Assembly (NCBI RefSeq): GCF_023205095.1
Contig: NZ_CP046242.1
Span: 2,531,001-2,595,000 of the forward strand
Source of the DNA: Bizionia sp. M204
GTDB taxonomy: Bacteria > Bacteroidota > Bacteroidia > Flavobacteriales > Flavobacteriaceae
Length of the DNA stretch: 64,000 nt
Direction of reading: 5' to 3'
Position 1 is the stretch's first letter; each line of letters starts with the position of its first letter. Position numbers and translations under genes: made by a program. Positions 35,377-44,471 of the stretch are shown here, in pieces. The notes under the pieces are model-generated. The model was not told the DNA's origin, ran no database searches, and was given only the letters and a program-made list of their open reading frames with translations.

Positions 35377-35700
35377 ATGAGTGAAACAATAGATACAACT
35401 GCATTAGGCGAACAAATAGTTCGCGTTATTAAAACCATATTCGATCCAGAAATCCCTGTCGATATTTACGAATTAGGATTAATTTACGATGTATTCGTTA
35501 ATGAAGATTGCGATGTTAAAATCCTAATGACCTTAACAACGCCAAATTGTCCAGTAGCTGAAACATTGCCTTTAGAGGTTGAAGAGAAAGTAAAATCCAT
35601 TGACAGTGTAAAATCTGCCGAAGTTGAAATTACATTTGATCCACCTTGGAGCCAAGAATTAATGAGTGAAGAAGCCAAATTAGAATTAGGCATGCTGTAA
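35377..35700 (+). CDS. sufT: DUF59/MIP18 family protein of the SUF cluster (SufT-like)
   Basis: A 107-residue DUF59 (MIP18) protein. It shows the family motifs DPEIPVDIYELGLIYDV and TLTTPNCPVAETLP, the latter with the conserved cysteine. Relatives (SufT, PaaD, eukaryotic MIP18) help iron-sulfur cluster delivery or maturation. It follows sufE by 69 bases. Bacteroidota suf clusters regularly include such a gene. The exact step is inferred from family. Confidence 0.92.
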   Translation: MSETIDTTALGEQIVRVIKTIFDPEIPVDIYELGLIYDVFVNEDCDVKILMTLTTPNCPVAETLPLEVEEKVKSIDSVKSAEVEITFDPPWSQELMSEEAKLELGML

Positions 35701-35816
35701 ACAGCACTTTCGCCTTATACTTTGCTTTTGATTGTTTAAATCATTTTTAGGCACCTAAAACTATAGTTTTAAATCTGGAATCTTGAACCTTCAATCTTGA
35801 TCCCTTAACCTAACGC

Positions 35817-37653
35817 ATGGCAAGATCTAGACTTAAATCATTAAAAGACAAAGAAAAAACAAGTTTAAGAAAGTCATTTAGTGCCTTAATATATATTCCG
35901 CGGTTTTTTAAAGAAATTTGGAAAACGAATAAAAAACGATTCCTTTTATCTGCCATTTGCCGATTAATTGGGGCTTTTTTACCTGTAATAATTCTTTGGG
36001 TTGGTAAGATTATTATTGATGAAATTATCCTTCAATCTGGTAGCGACGTAACCAATTTCACAAGACTTTGGACCTTTGTTGGTCTCGAGTTTGCTTTAAT
36101 AGTTCTTTCAGATTTAGTAAGCCGCGCCATTTCACTTACAGATAGTTTACTGGGAGATGCCTACGCCATTAATTCATCTGTAACCATTATAAAAAAGACA
36201 AATCAAATAGATATTAGTCTTTTAGAAGATTCTGAATTTTATGATAAGCTGGAACGCGCTAGAACGCAAACGGCAGGACGCGTTGGGCTTATGTCCAATG
36301 CCTTGGGCGAAATACAAAGTCTCATATCCATAGCCACACTGGTTGCTGGATTAATATATTTTGAACCATATTTAATAATTTTACTAGTACTCAGTATTAT
36401 TCCTTCTTTTATTAATGAAATTTGGTTTAGTCAGCAGCAATACTCATTAGCTAGAGGTTGGACAGCCGAAAGACGCGAATTAGATTATCTCCGTTTTATA
36501 GGTGCCAACAATCAAACAGCAAAAGAAATTAAACTTTTTGGTCTGACGGATTTTATTGTAGATCGTTTCAAAAACCTCTCCGAAGAATATTTTCAATTAA
36601 ATAAAAAACTAGCTGTAAAACGTTCCGCTTTGGGTTTTGTATTTAATGTTCTAGGAACCTTAAGTTATTATGGCGCTTATATTTATATAATTTACCGCGT
36701 TGTTTCTGGTGTTATCACGCTAGGTGAATTGACATTTTTATCGGGATCATTTAACAGATTAACGCGAAATCTTCAAGACTTCTTTTCAAAGTTTACAAGG
36801 ATAACAGAAAGTGCACTTTATTTAAAAGATTACTTTGAGTTTATTGATTTATCTATTGTTCCAAAACACAAAGAAGATCAACCAATTCCTGAAAAAATTA
36901 TGTCAGGTTTCGAATTTAGGGATGTGCATTTTTCCTATCCAGATTCTGATAATGACATTTTGAAAGGTGTGAATTTTAAAATTTCCGCTGGCGAAAAAAA
37001 TGGCATTTGTTGGCCAAAATGGTGCTGGAAAAACAACACTAACAAAATTGCTACTGCGCTTTTACGAACCTACTTCTGGAGAAATTTTATTAGATGGTAT
37101 TAATATTAATCGCTTTAAAAAAGACGCTTATCAAAAATTTTTTGGAGTCATTTTTCAGGATTTCTTCCGGTATGAATTCACTGTAAAGGAAAATATTGCC
37201 GTGGGTGATATTGCGGAACTAGATAATCAAGAAAAAATTAAACATGCTGCCGAATTAAGTTTAGCAAGCGAAGTCATCTCAGAATTAAAAAAAGGTTACG
37301 ACCAGCAACTTGGAAAACGCTTTGCTAAAGGGCAAGAACTCTCTGGAGGGCAATGGCAAAAAGTAGCTTTAGCTAGAGCATACATGAAAAATGCCGAAGT
37401 CATGATTTTAGATGAACCAACGTCCGCATTAGATGCTAAAGCCGAGCGTGATGTTTTTAAGCGTTTTATTGGCTTAACCCAAGGGAAAACAAGCCTTATT
37501 ATATCCCATAGATTCAGCACGGTCAGACAAGCGGATCGTATTTTGGTTTTGGATGAAGGCAAAATTTTAGAAATTGGCACCCACGAACAATTGATGGCTA
37601 ATCAAGCGTTGTATGCACAACTCTTCCAGCTACAAGCTGAAGGGTATCAATAA
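35817..37653 (+). pseudogene. ABC transporter, fused permease-ATPase, split by a one-base frameshift
   Basis: The first frame (35817-37103) encodes six membrane helices (ABC exporter type) and the start of the nucleotide-binding domain; the second frame (from 37000) encodes the rest. The break is in a run of seven A at 36994-37000. With six A the text reads GEKMAFVGQNGAGKTTL, giving Walker A and an intact 611-residue half-transporter. With seven A, translation goes out of frame and continues for 34 codons of nonsense. Downstream motifs are all intact: the Q-loop FFGVIFQDF, signature LSGGQWQKVALARA, Walker B VMILDEPTSALD and H-loop SLIISHRFS. This integrity points to a very recent lesion, a miscalled homopolymer, or slippage restoring the frame. 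Substrate unknown. It lies between sufT and the DUF2480 gene. Confidence 0.88.
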
Positions 37654-37659
37654 ATAATT

Positions 37660-37667
37660 TAACTTTG
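37660..37667 (+). promoter_or_regulatory. -7 promoter element for the DUF2480 gene
   Basis: TAACTTTG fits TAnnTTTG and ends four bases before ATG 37672, so the transcript would start at or beside the start codon. No -33 TTG is seen. Confidence 0.5.
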
Positions 37668-37671
37668 TATT

Positions 37672-38178
37672 ATGGAAGAAGAAATAATTAATCGCGTTGC
37701 CAATAGCAAACTTGTTACCTTTGATTTAGAAGATTATTACCCAAAAGGGTCTCGTATGACTTTAGATATTAAGGACTGGTTGCAGGAAGGAATTGTGCTC
37801 CGTGAAAAGGATTTTAGAGAACAGGTTAAAAATCATGAATGGCAACAATATCAAGATGCCTATGTGGCTATTTATTGTTCTACAGATGCTATTGTGCCAG
37901 CTTGGGCTTATATGCTTATCACTATTTCTTTAGCGTCTATTTCCAAAAAATCGGTTTTAGGCGATTTGGACTTATTAGAAACCACTTTGTATGAAGAAAT
38001 TATTTCAAATTTAGATGTTTCTGAGTTTCAAGACAAAGCTATTATTATTAAAGGCTGCTCTAAAAAACCGGTTCCGGTAAACGCTTATCTCATGATTACC
38101 AACAAATTAAAACCGGTTGCAAAATCCATAATGTTTGGCGAAGCTTGCTCAAGTGTGCCATTATTTAAAAGAAAATAG
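37672..38178 (+). CDS. DUF2480 family protein
   Basis: A 168-residue soluble protein without signal peptide. The sequence, with TFDLEDYYPKGSRMTLDIKD, FREQVKNHEWQQYQDAYVAI, DAIVPAWAYMLI and IIKGCSKKPVPVNAYLMI, is that of the DUF2480 family of Bacteroidota, which I know mainly from suf gene neighbourhoods. Its function is unknown. The only conserved-looking cysteines are in IYCSTD and KGCSKKPVP; the latter could bind metal or take part in sulfur transfer, but this is speculation. It is followed directly by the promoter of the DUF3078 gene. Confidence 0.88.
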   Translation: MEEEIINRVANSKLVTFDLEDYYPKGSRMTLDIKDWLQEGIVLREKDFREQVKNHEWQQYQDAYVAIYCSTDAIVPAWAYMLITISLASISKKSVLGDLDLLETTLYEEIISNLDVSEFQDKAIIIKGCSKKPVPVNAYLMITNKLKPVAKSIMFGEACSSVPLFKRK

Positions 38179-38186
38179 TACTTTTG
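38179..38186 (+). promoter_or_regulatory. -7 promoter element for the DUF3078 gene
   Basis: TACTTTTG matches TAnnTTTG and begins at the base after the DUF2480 stop codon, 36 bases before ATG 38223. Confidence 0.5.
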
Positions 38187-38222
38187 TAAGAGAAATAATC
38201 ACTAATTAATCCATAAAACCCT

Positions 38223-39185
38223 ATGAAAAGAATCTTTACTATCGGTTTAGTGCTGCTTGCGACAGCCTCGTTTTCGCAAACAAAGGAAGAGCTAAAAGAG
38301 CAAAAAGCTGAAAAACAAGCCGCTGCAGATGCGTTGCAAGCAGAAGCTGATGATTTACAGAAACAAATAGACGCCTTTCCAGGTTGGAAATTTGGTGCTT
38401 TTGGTACCATTGGTGCTAGTTTTTCTGAATTTAACAATTGGTATGGCCAAGGAACACCTAACAATGCTTCTGGAAACATAACGATTACAGTTAATCCTTA
38501 TGCCAAATTAGACCGCGAAAAATATTTCTGGTATAACACAGGAAATATTAACTTAAGCTGGGTAAAATTTGATGACAAAGACGATCCAACTGATGATAGT
38601 AGCTTTAGAGAAGCTAATGATGTGTTTAACGTAACCTCGCTATTTGGTTATAAAATAGCTAAAAATTTAGCAGCTTCTACGCTTGCTGAATACCGTACAA
38701 CTTTAATCAACAACTTTAATGACCCAGGTTATCTAGACGTTGGTGTTGGTGTAACTTGGACGCCTCTTGAAAATTTAATAGTAGTGGTTCACCCATTAAA
38801 CTACAACTTTGTATTTGCTGATAATGATGCTATTTTCGAATCGTCTTTAGGTGCAAAAGTAGTGGCTAATTATGGTCGTTCATTTGGAAAACTAGATTTC
38901 AACTCGAATCTTTCTGCTTTTATGAGTTATGAAGATTCTAATCTATCTAACTGGACTTGGATTAACGCTATTGGATATAAGCTTTGGAAAGGCATCGGAT
39001 TAGGTTTTGAGCTTGGTTTAAGAGACAACAAGCAGGAGGCTGTTAACTTTGCTAACAAACAATATGAAGTACGTTTGGCTAACAATGGAGGTGTTATAGA
39101 CCCTACAGATCCGCAACCAACTTTCGACAATGTAGATAATGATTTACAAGTTTACTATACCTTTGGTTTGAGCTATTCGTTCTAA
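38223..39185 (+). CDS. DUF3078 outer-membrane beta-barrel protein
   Basis: A 320-residue secreted protein (signal MKRIFTIGLVLLATASFSQ). Residues about 20-50 form a charged coiled-coil helix (KEELKEQKAEKQAAADALQ), then the DUF3078 barrel begins with GWKFGAFGTIGASFSEFNNW and WYGQGTPNNASGN. Alternating strands run to the end, and the last residue is phenylalanine (FGLSYSF), as in BAM substrates. DUF3078 proteins are common next to suf genes in Bacteroidota; their function is unknown. It has its own promoter and a strong terminator. Confidence 0.88.
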   Translation: MKRIFTIGLVLLATASFSQTKEELKEQKAEKQAAADALQAEADDLQKQIDAFPGWKFGAFGTIGASFSEFNNWYGQGTPNNASGNITITVNPYAKLDREKYFWYNTGNINLSWVKFDDKDDPTDDSSFREANDVFNVTSLFGYKIAKNLAASTLAEYRTTLINNFNDPGYLDVGVGVTWTPLENLIVVVHPLNYNFVFADNDAIFESSLGAKVVANYGRSFGKLDFNSNLSAFMSYEDSNLSNWTWINAIGYKLWKGIGLGFELGLRDNKQEAVNFANKQYEVRLANNGGVIDPTDPQPTFDNVDNDLQVYYTFGLSYSF

Positions 39186-39206
39186 AACAAACGTATTATT
39201 TTAAAA

Positions 39207-39243
39207 TAAAAAAGCTCCGAAGTTACACTTCGGAGCTTTTTTA
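39207..39243 (+). terminator. Bidirectional terminator between DUF3078 and PBP genes
   Basis: AAAAAAGCTCCGAAG pairs with CTTCGGAGCTTTTTT around a short loop. It lies between convergent genes with runs of A and T on the two flanks. Confidence 0.9.
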
Positions 39244-39258
39244 TTTAACGTCATTTTG

Positions 39259-41517
39259 CTATTCGTCCCCTTTAAATTCTTCGGTTTTTTTCTTACTCTT
39301 GAATAGTTTTTTCAACCAACCATCTTCCTTTTCCAATTTACAATCCAAATCGTTTAACACATCATTACTTGGTGTTTCAAAAGTGCTTTTGGTAATCGGG
39401 TTCCATTTAGAATCCTTGTTCAATTTTTGATAAAAATGAGCAAACATGGGTAAAGCCGAGTTTGCACCTTGACCTAATGCCGTGGTTTTAAAACCCAAGT
39501 TGTAATTATCATTCCCAACCCACGTTATGGTTACTAATTGGGGTGTTATGGCTACAAACCAACCATCTTTGTTATCTTGTGTCGTTCCTGTTTTTCCTGC
39601 AATGGCGTTGTTCAGTTTATAGGTATTTCGCAATCGTGAAGCTGTTCCAGTATTAACCGTTGCTTTCATCATTTCCAATAAAACTTGTCTGGTATAATCG
39701 CTAAACGCTTGTTTTTCTAAAATTTCAGGTTTAAAATCAACAATTACGTTACCGTTTTTATCTTCAATTTTGGTTATCATATACGGCTTCACACCATAAC
39801 TATTGTTTACAAAGCTGGCATAAGCACCTACTAATTCCTTCAAAGTAATTTCGGCAACACCTAACGCTAATGACGGTTGCGAGGGCAACTCTTTAGTAAT
39901 ACCCATTTTTTGCGCTTGCTCTTGAACTTTAGAAATACCAACATCATTTAAAACTTTTACGGCAATGGTATTTACCGAATTGCTCAACGCCATTTCCAAA
40001 TTGTAATTAATATCCGTTTTTTCGTTGGGATCTTGACCAGCATTAGTTGGTGTCCAGTTTTTGTAGTTGGTATAAGTTACAGCATCTACAGAATAATATG
40101 AACAAGGTTTCATGCCATTTTCAATAGCTGCTGTGTACACAAATGGTTTAAAGGTTGAGCCCACTTGACGTTCACTATGAGACACGTGGTCATACTTAAA
40201 GTAGCGGTAATCAATACCACCAATATAAGTTTGAATAGCACCCGTTTTTGGGTCGATTGATAACATGCCAGTATTTAAGAGTTTAAGGTAATGTTGCAAG
40301 CTATCCTTTGCCGAAAGCATTGCAGTACTATCACCTTTCCAAGAAAATATATCCATGTTGCGTTTTACAGATAACGAATCGTCTATGGCTTTTTCTGAAA
40401 TACCTGTCTTTTTTAAGCGCTGATATTCTGGTAAACTTTGTATGGCTTTTTTAAATACGCTTTTATTGGATGTCCAAGGTGCATTTTTGCCATAAGATGC
40501 TTCGTAAGCCACTTGCAGTTTGCTAAGATGCTCCGTCATAGCTTCTTCCGCCATAGTTTGCATGGTAGCGTTCAATGTGGTGTAAACAATTAATCCATCC
40601 TTATAAATATTGTACGCGTCGCCATTTGGCTTTTTATATTCTTTAATAACTGCTTGCAATTCTTGTTTAACTTGTGCTCTAAAATAGGGTGCCAGTCCTA
40701 AATCATGATTAAAAGAATGATACTTTATAATAAGAGAATCCGTTTTTAGTTTGGCGGCTTTAGGTGCTTCTAAATAATCATATTTTACCATTTGGTCCAA
40801 AACCACGTTGCGTCGTGACTGACTTCTTTCAACCGATTTTCTGGGATTAAAATAAGTTGTTGCCTTTAAGGTTCCTACCAAAGTTGCAGCTTCTGGAATA
40901 GTTAAATGCACTGCCGATTTATTAAAAAACTTTTGCGAAGCACTTTCTATACCATAGGTGTTATCTGAAAACGGAACCGTATTTAAATAAAGCGTTAAAA
41001 TTTCTTGTTTGGAATACACATCTTCAATACGTTGGGCTACAATAGATTCCTTAAATTTATTAATGAGCATGCTAAAAAGCGCATAGTCTTTCCGGCCATA
41101 TAAGTTTTTAGCTAGCTGTAAGGTGATGGTGCTTCCACCTCCTGCCGATTTATCTTGAAGTAGTATATTTTTAATAAACACACGCAGTAAACTTACATTA
41201 TCCACGCCATCATGTTCGTAAAAGCGTACATCTTCAGTTGCTACCAACGCATCAATCAAATGTTTAGGAAACTCCTCATATTCGAGCGGCTGCCTATCAT
41301 AGATATAAAATTTACCAATTAGTTTTTTATCCTGATCTAATACTTGGGTGGCTTCTGCTTGTTTTAAAGCTCCTAATTCGGCATGTGTTGGCACTTTTCC
41401 AAACAATCCAAAATAAATACTCGCATAAAGCAATACAAAGAATAAAATGATAACAGCCAATACCATTAGCGACCATTTTACCCAAGTTTTTTTAAGGAAT
41501 ACGTTTAGTTTTTCCAT
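39259..41517 (-). CDS. mrcA: Class A penicillin-binding protein (PBP1A-like)
   Basis: A 752-residue bifunctional peptidoglycan synthase. A membrane anchor (residues about 15-35) is followed by a GT51 glycosyltransferase (about 60-240) with the catalytic glutamate in ATEDVRFYEHDGVD and GGSTITLQLAKNLYGR. The transpeptidase domain has the three motifs: the nucleophile in GSTFKPF (near 452), SNS in LSNSVNTIAV and KTG in GKTGTTQDN (near 642). It makes and cross-links glycan strands in the periplasm. The acidic/lysine-rich C-terminal tail (KKLFKSKKKTEEFKGDE) is not part of either domain. It lies 62 bases downstream of hflX on the same strand. Confidence 0.96.
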   Translation of the reverse strand: MEKLNVFLKKTWVKWSLMVLAVIILFFVLLYASIYFGLFGKVPTHAELGALKQAEATQVLDQDKKLIGKFYIYDRQPLEYEEFPKHLIDALVATEDVRFYEHDGVDNVSLLRVFIKNILLQDKSAGGGSTITLQLAKNLYGRKDYALFSMLINKFKESIVAQRIEDVYSKQEILTLYLNTVPFSDNTYGIESASQKFFNKSAVHLTIPEAATLVGTLKATTYFNPRKSVERSQSRRNVVLDQMVKYDYLEAPKAAKLKTDSLIIKYHSFNHDLGLAPYFRAQVKQELQAVIKEYKKPNGDAYNIYKDGLIVYTTLNATMQTMAEEAMTEHLSKLQVAYEASYGKNAPWTSNKSVFKKAIQSLPEYQRLKKTGISEKAIDDSLSVKRNMDIFSWKGDSTAMLSAKDSLQHYLKLLNTGMLSIDPKTGAIQTYIGGIDYRYFKYDHVSHSERQVGSTFKPFVYTAAIENGMKPCSYYSVDAVTYTNYKNWTPTNAGQDPNEKTDINYNLEMALSNSVNTIAVKVLNDVGISKVQEQAQKMGITKELPSQPSLALGVAEITLKELVGAYASFVNNSYGVKPYMITKIEDKNGNVIVDFKPEILEKQAFSDYTRQVLLEMMKATVNTGTASRLRNTYKLNNAIAGKTGTTQDNKDGWFVAITPQLVTITWVGNDNYNLGFKTTALGQGANSALPMFAHFYQKLNKDSKWNPITKSTFETPSNDVLNDLDCKLEKEDGWLKKLFKSKKKTEEFKGDE

Positions 41518-41579
41518 GAATTATAGAAACGTTAGAATCGAAATTTTATGCAAAATTCGTGTAGAAATTCTATTGTATT

Positions 41580-42791
41580 TTATTCTTCTTCCTCGTAATC
41601 TGGATATAAAAAGTGATTATAAGGAAAACGTGTTACGTGAATATCCCGGACCTCGTCATAAACCCGCTTTTTAAATTCTTTCATATTCTGCTTGTTTAAA
41701 GCTGAAATAAATAACGCATTATTACCAACCCGATTCATCCAAGTTTTTTGCCATTCTTCCAATGAATAATGTGCTTCGGTACGTTCTACTTCTAAATCTG
41801 TTTCGTCATATGGTTCTGCTTGGTAGGCATCTATTTTATTAAAAACCATAATGGTTTCTTTGTCAGCACTATCAATTTCACCTAATACTTTATTAACCGA
41901 ATCTATATGTTCTTCAAAATTAGGGTGCGAAATATCCACGACGTGCAATAACAAATCGGCTTCGCGAACCTCATCCAAGGTACTTTTAAAACTATCTACC
42001 AATTGGGTTGGCAGCTTTCTAATAAATCCTACGGTATCGGTTAATAGGAATGGTAAATTTTGGATGACCACTTTCCGAACCGTTGTATCTAATGTGGCGA
42101 ATAGTTTGTTTTCGGCAAACACATCACTTTTACTAATGGTATTCATCAGTGTAGATTTTCCCACGTTTGTGTAACCAACAAGTGCTACACGAACCATTTT
42201 ACCACGATTACCACGTTGCACAGCCATTTGTTTATCTATGGTCTTAATTTTATCTTTAAGGAGGGCTATTTTATCCCGAACAATACGTCTATCTGTTTCA
42301 ATTTCTGTTTCACCAGGTCCGCGCATGCCAATACCACCTTTTTGGCGTTCCAAGTGTGTCCACATCCCTTTAAGTCGTGGCAATAAATATTCACATTGCG
42401 CCAATTCCACTTGCGTTCTAGCATAGCTTGTTTGGGCACGTTGGGCAAAAATATCAAGTATTAAATTAGTTCTATCCAGAACTTTACATTCTAAAATTTT
42501 ACTAATATTTCGTTCTTGAGCAGCGGATAATTCATCATCAAAAATGGCTGTTCCAATATCGTTTTCTTCAATAAATTTTCGGACTTCCTCCATTTTACCT
42601 TTTCCAATAAAGGTTTTTGGGTTTGGCAAATCCATTTTTTGAGTAAAGCGTTTTAAAACCTCTCCACCTGCGGTGTAGGTAAGAAACTCCAACTCATCCA
42701 AATATTCTTTAGATTTGTCTGCGTCCTGACTCTTGGTAATGACGCCAATTAATACGGCACGTTCGTGCGTGATATCTATTTTTTCTATCAT
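41580..42791 (-). CDS. hflX: GTPase HflX
   Basis: A 403-residue ribosome-associated GTPase of the HflX family. The N-terminal HflX domain contains TFIGKGKMEEV, ERNISKILECKVLDRTNLIL and the GMRGPGETEIETDRR linker, followed by the GTPase motifs G1 GYTNVGKST, G3 DTVGFIRKLP and G4 VFNKID. HflX rescues stalled or stressed ribosomes. I start at ATG 42791 (MIEKIDITHERAVL) because homologs begin there and a -7 box lies 16 bases upstream; the frame runs six codons further to 42809, which would overlap the promoter. Confidence 0.95.
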   Translation of the reverse strand: MIEKIDITHERAVLIGVITKSQDADKSKEYLDELEFLTYTAGGEVLKRFTQKMDLPNPKTFIGKGKMEEVRKFIEENDIGTAIFDDELSAAQERNISKILECKVLDRTNLILDIFAQRAQTSYARTQVELAQCEYLLPRLKGMWTHLERQKGGIGMRGPGETEIETDRRIVRDKIALLKDKIKTIDKQMAVQRGNRGKMVRVALVGYTNVGKSTLMNTISKSDVFAENKLFATLDTTVRKVVIQNLPFLLTDTVGFIRKLPTQLVDSFKSTLDEVREADLLLHVVDISHPNFEEHIDSVNKVLGEIDSADKETIMVFNKIDAYQAEPYDETDLEVERTEAHYSLEEWQKTWMNRVGNNALFISALNKQNMKEFKKRVYDEVRDIHVTRFPYNHFLYPDYEEEE

Positions 42792-42806
42792 AAACTGTGT
42801 AAAGCA

Positions 42807-42814
42807 CAAAGTTA
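42807..42814 (-). promoter_or_regulatory. hflX -7 promoter element
   Basis: On the minus strand TAACTTTG matches TAnnTTTG and ends 15 bases before ATG 42791. No TTG at -33. Confidence 0.5.
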
Positions 42815-42866
42815 ATCAATTGCAATCACTTTAATTTGCATATTTTTAACGCGAATACTGAAAAAG

Positions 42867-43832
42867 ATGCATGAAATGGAAAAATCGCCGCGTTTACCAC
42901 ACACTTTTACCATAGCTTTTTACAATACCGAAAACTTATTTGATATTTATAACGACCGTAGCAGACACGATCGGGATTATTTACCAAATTCCGAAAGACG
43001 TTGGACCAAAAAACGCTATCAAAACAAGCTTAATAAAATTGGCTTGGCTATATCCAAAATTGGCCTTGCTGAAACTGGAAATTTACCCAGTATTATTGGT
43101 TTAGCCGAAGTGGAAAACGGTAAAGTGATTCGGGATTTATTGGATACAACACATTTAAAAAATTCGCCTTATGATTATGTTCATTTTAATTCCAAAGATG
43201 AGCGTGGAATGGATGTCGCGTTTATTTATAATACAACGAAATTTACAGTGACCCACTCTGAAATTTATGCCATCCAATTTGAAAGACCTGAAGGTGGTGA
43301 CGATTTTACTCGAGATATTCTTTTAGTAACTGGAATGCTGCAAGGCGAAACGATTTCGGTATTGGTAAACCACTGGTCGTCCAGACGTGAAGGCACACAA
43401 CTATCTGAAGTGAAACGTTTACAAGCTTCCGAGAAAGTTAGCGAGATTATTAAAGATATTCAAACGAAACAAGCGGATGCAAAAATTATTATTATGGGCG
43501 ATTTCAATGATGATCCACATTGTAAAAGCATCACGCAACTCATAGAAAATAACAATTTATTCAACCCAATGAATACCTTACGCTCCTATAATCGTGGGAG
43601 CTTGGTACACCACAGAAAGTGGCATTTATTTGATCAGATTATGTTTACGATGCCTTTTTTTGAATCGCGAGCAAACCATTTGGAATTTGAATCCGCCAAT
43701 ATTTTTGATGCCTTTTTTTTAAAAGAATACAAAGGCAGATATAAAGGCACGCCTTTTAGAACCTATGCTGGCGAAAAACACAAAGGTGGCTATAGCGATC
43801 ATTTTCCGGTGTATATGATGTTGAAGAAGTAA
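42867..43832 (+). CDS. EEP-fold endonuclease/exonuclease/phosphatase, no signal peptide
   Basis: A 321-residue member of the endonuclease/exonuclease/phosphatase superfamily. The order of motifs is FYNTENLFD (N and E, metal), GLAEVENGKV (E), DERGMDVAFIY, LVNHWSSR (H), MGDFNDDP (DxN) and a final GYSDHFPVY (DH catalytic pair). All key residues are present. No signal peptide is seen, so it is cytosolic. It is a paralogue of the secreted protein at 48837-49886, with the same motif texts in many places. Substrate is unknown: DNA, RNA or phospho-ester are all possible. It is divergent from hflX. Confidence 0.88.
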   Translation: MHEMEKSPRLPHTFTIAFYNTENLFDIYNDRSRHDRDYLPNSERRWTKKRYQNKLNKIGLAISKIGLAETGNLPSIIGLAEVENGKVIRDLLDTTHLKNSPYDYVHFNSKDERGMDVAFIYNTTKFTVTHSEIYAIQFERPEGGDDFTRDILLVTGMLQGETISVLVNHWSSRREGTQLSEVKRLQASEKVSEIIKDIQTKQADAKIIIMGDFNDDPHCKSITQLIENNNLFNPMNTLRSYNRGSLVHHRKWHLFDQIMFTMPFFESRANHLEFESANIFDAFFLKEYKGRYKGTPFRTYAGEKHKGGYSDHFPVYMMLKK

Positions 43833-43994
43833 GGAGTATACTGAAGCATGCTTCCACACATCATTATAGCTTTTACGAAACTTAAAAACCTTTGATGGAG
43901 AAAAAACCGTCCCGAAAAAGGGACTATTAGAACCTAGAGAATAGACTTAAATTAGCCAGCAATTTGTAAATAGATAATTTGCATTTTTAATACT

Positions 43995-44372
43995 TTAAAC
44001 AGCTTGCCAGAGTATTACTGACAATAAAATGCAAGCAACGGGAAGCAACCAAAGCAGAAATATGGAGTGGTTTTGAGATTTCTTATTCAGCATTTTAGCA
44101 TTTAGTACTTGACGCTTTCTTCCGGCATATTGTATCCAGTTTTTAAAAAACACAAAAACAGATGCCATAATAAATAATGCCCAAGCTTTATCTTGAGTCA
44201 TGGTATTCATATTCATCTGGCTTGAAAATCCAGCAAAAAACATACCTAATAACAACAAAACTGAACATTGTAATATAGAAATATAAATGGTTGCAATTTG
44301 ATTGGCTTTTTTGTGTTTACGCTTTTTGTAATGCTTAAACACGGCAATAAACAGTGAATTGAAAATAGACAT
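43995..44372 (-). CDS. Small membrane protein of unknown function
   Basis: A 125-residue protein with three membrane helices: about 24-46 (IYISILQCSVLLLLGMFFAG), 57-74 (ALFIMASVFVFFKNWIQY) and 104-124 (FLLWLLPVACILLSVILWQA). The N-terminal KHYKKRKHKKANQ segment and the KRQVLNAKMLNKK loop are basic, so they should face the cytoplasm. I recognise no family. It lies after the DUF5689 terminator on the same strand. A short GTCCC/GGGAC hairpin (43909-43924) is found 70 bases after its stop. Confidence 0.7.
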   Translation of the reverse strand: MSIFNSLFIAVFKHYKKRKHKKANQIATIYISILQCSVLLLLGMFFAGFSSQMNMNTMTQDKAWALFIMASVFVFFKNWIQYAGRKRQVLNAKMLNKKSQNHSIFLLWLLPVACILLSVILWQAV

Positions 44373-44398
44373 AAGTATATAATGGGATAAAAATTAAA

Positions 44399-44428
44399 AA
44401 CCTGCTAATCTATTAAAATTAGCAGGTT
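44399..44428 (-). terminator. Terminator after the DUF5689 gene
   Basis: AACCTGCTAAT at 44399-44409 pairs with ATTAGCAGGTT at 44418-44428 with an 8-base loop. It is 44 bases after the DUF5689 stop and 27 bases before the next gene. Confidence 0.7.
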
Positions 44429-44471
44429 CTTTATAAAATTACTTAAAAGACTAATTAGTTTTATTAGTTTT

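Noticed and set aside
43909-43924. GTCCC/GGGAC hairpin after the EEP gene
   Set aside because: Five base pairs and no T tract; not called as terminator.
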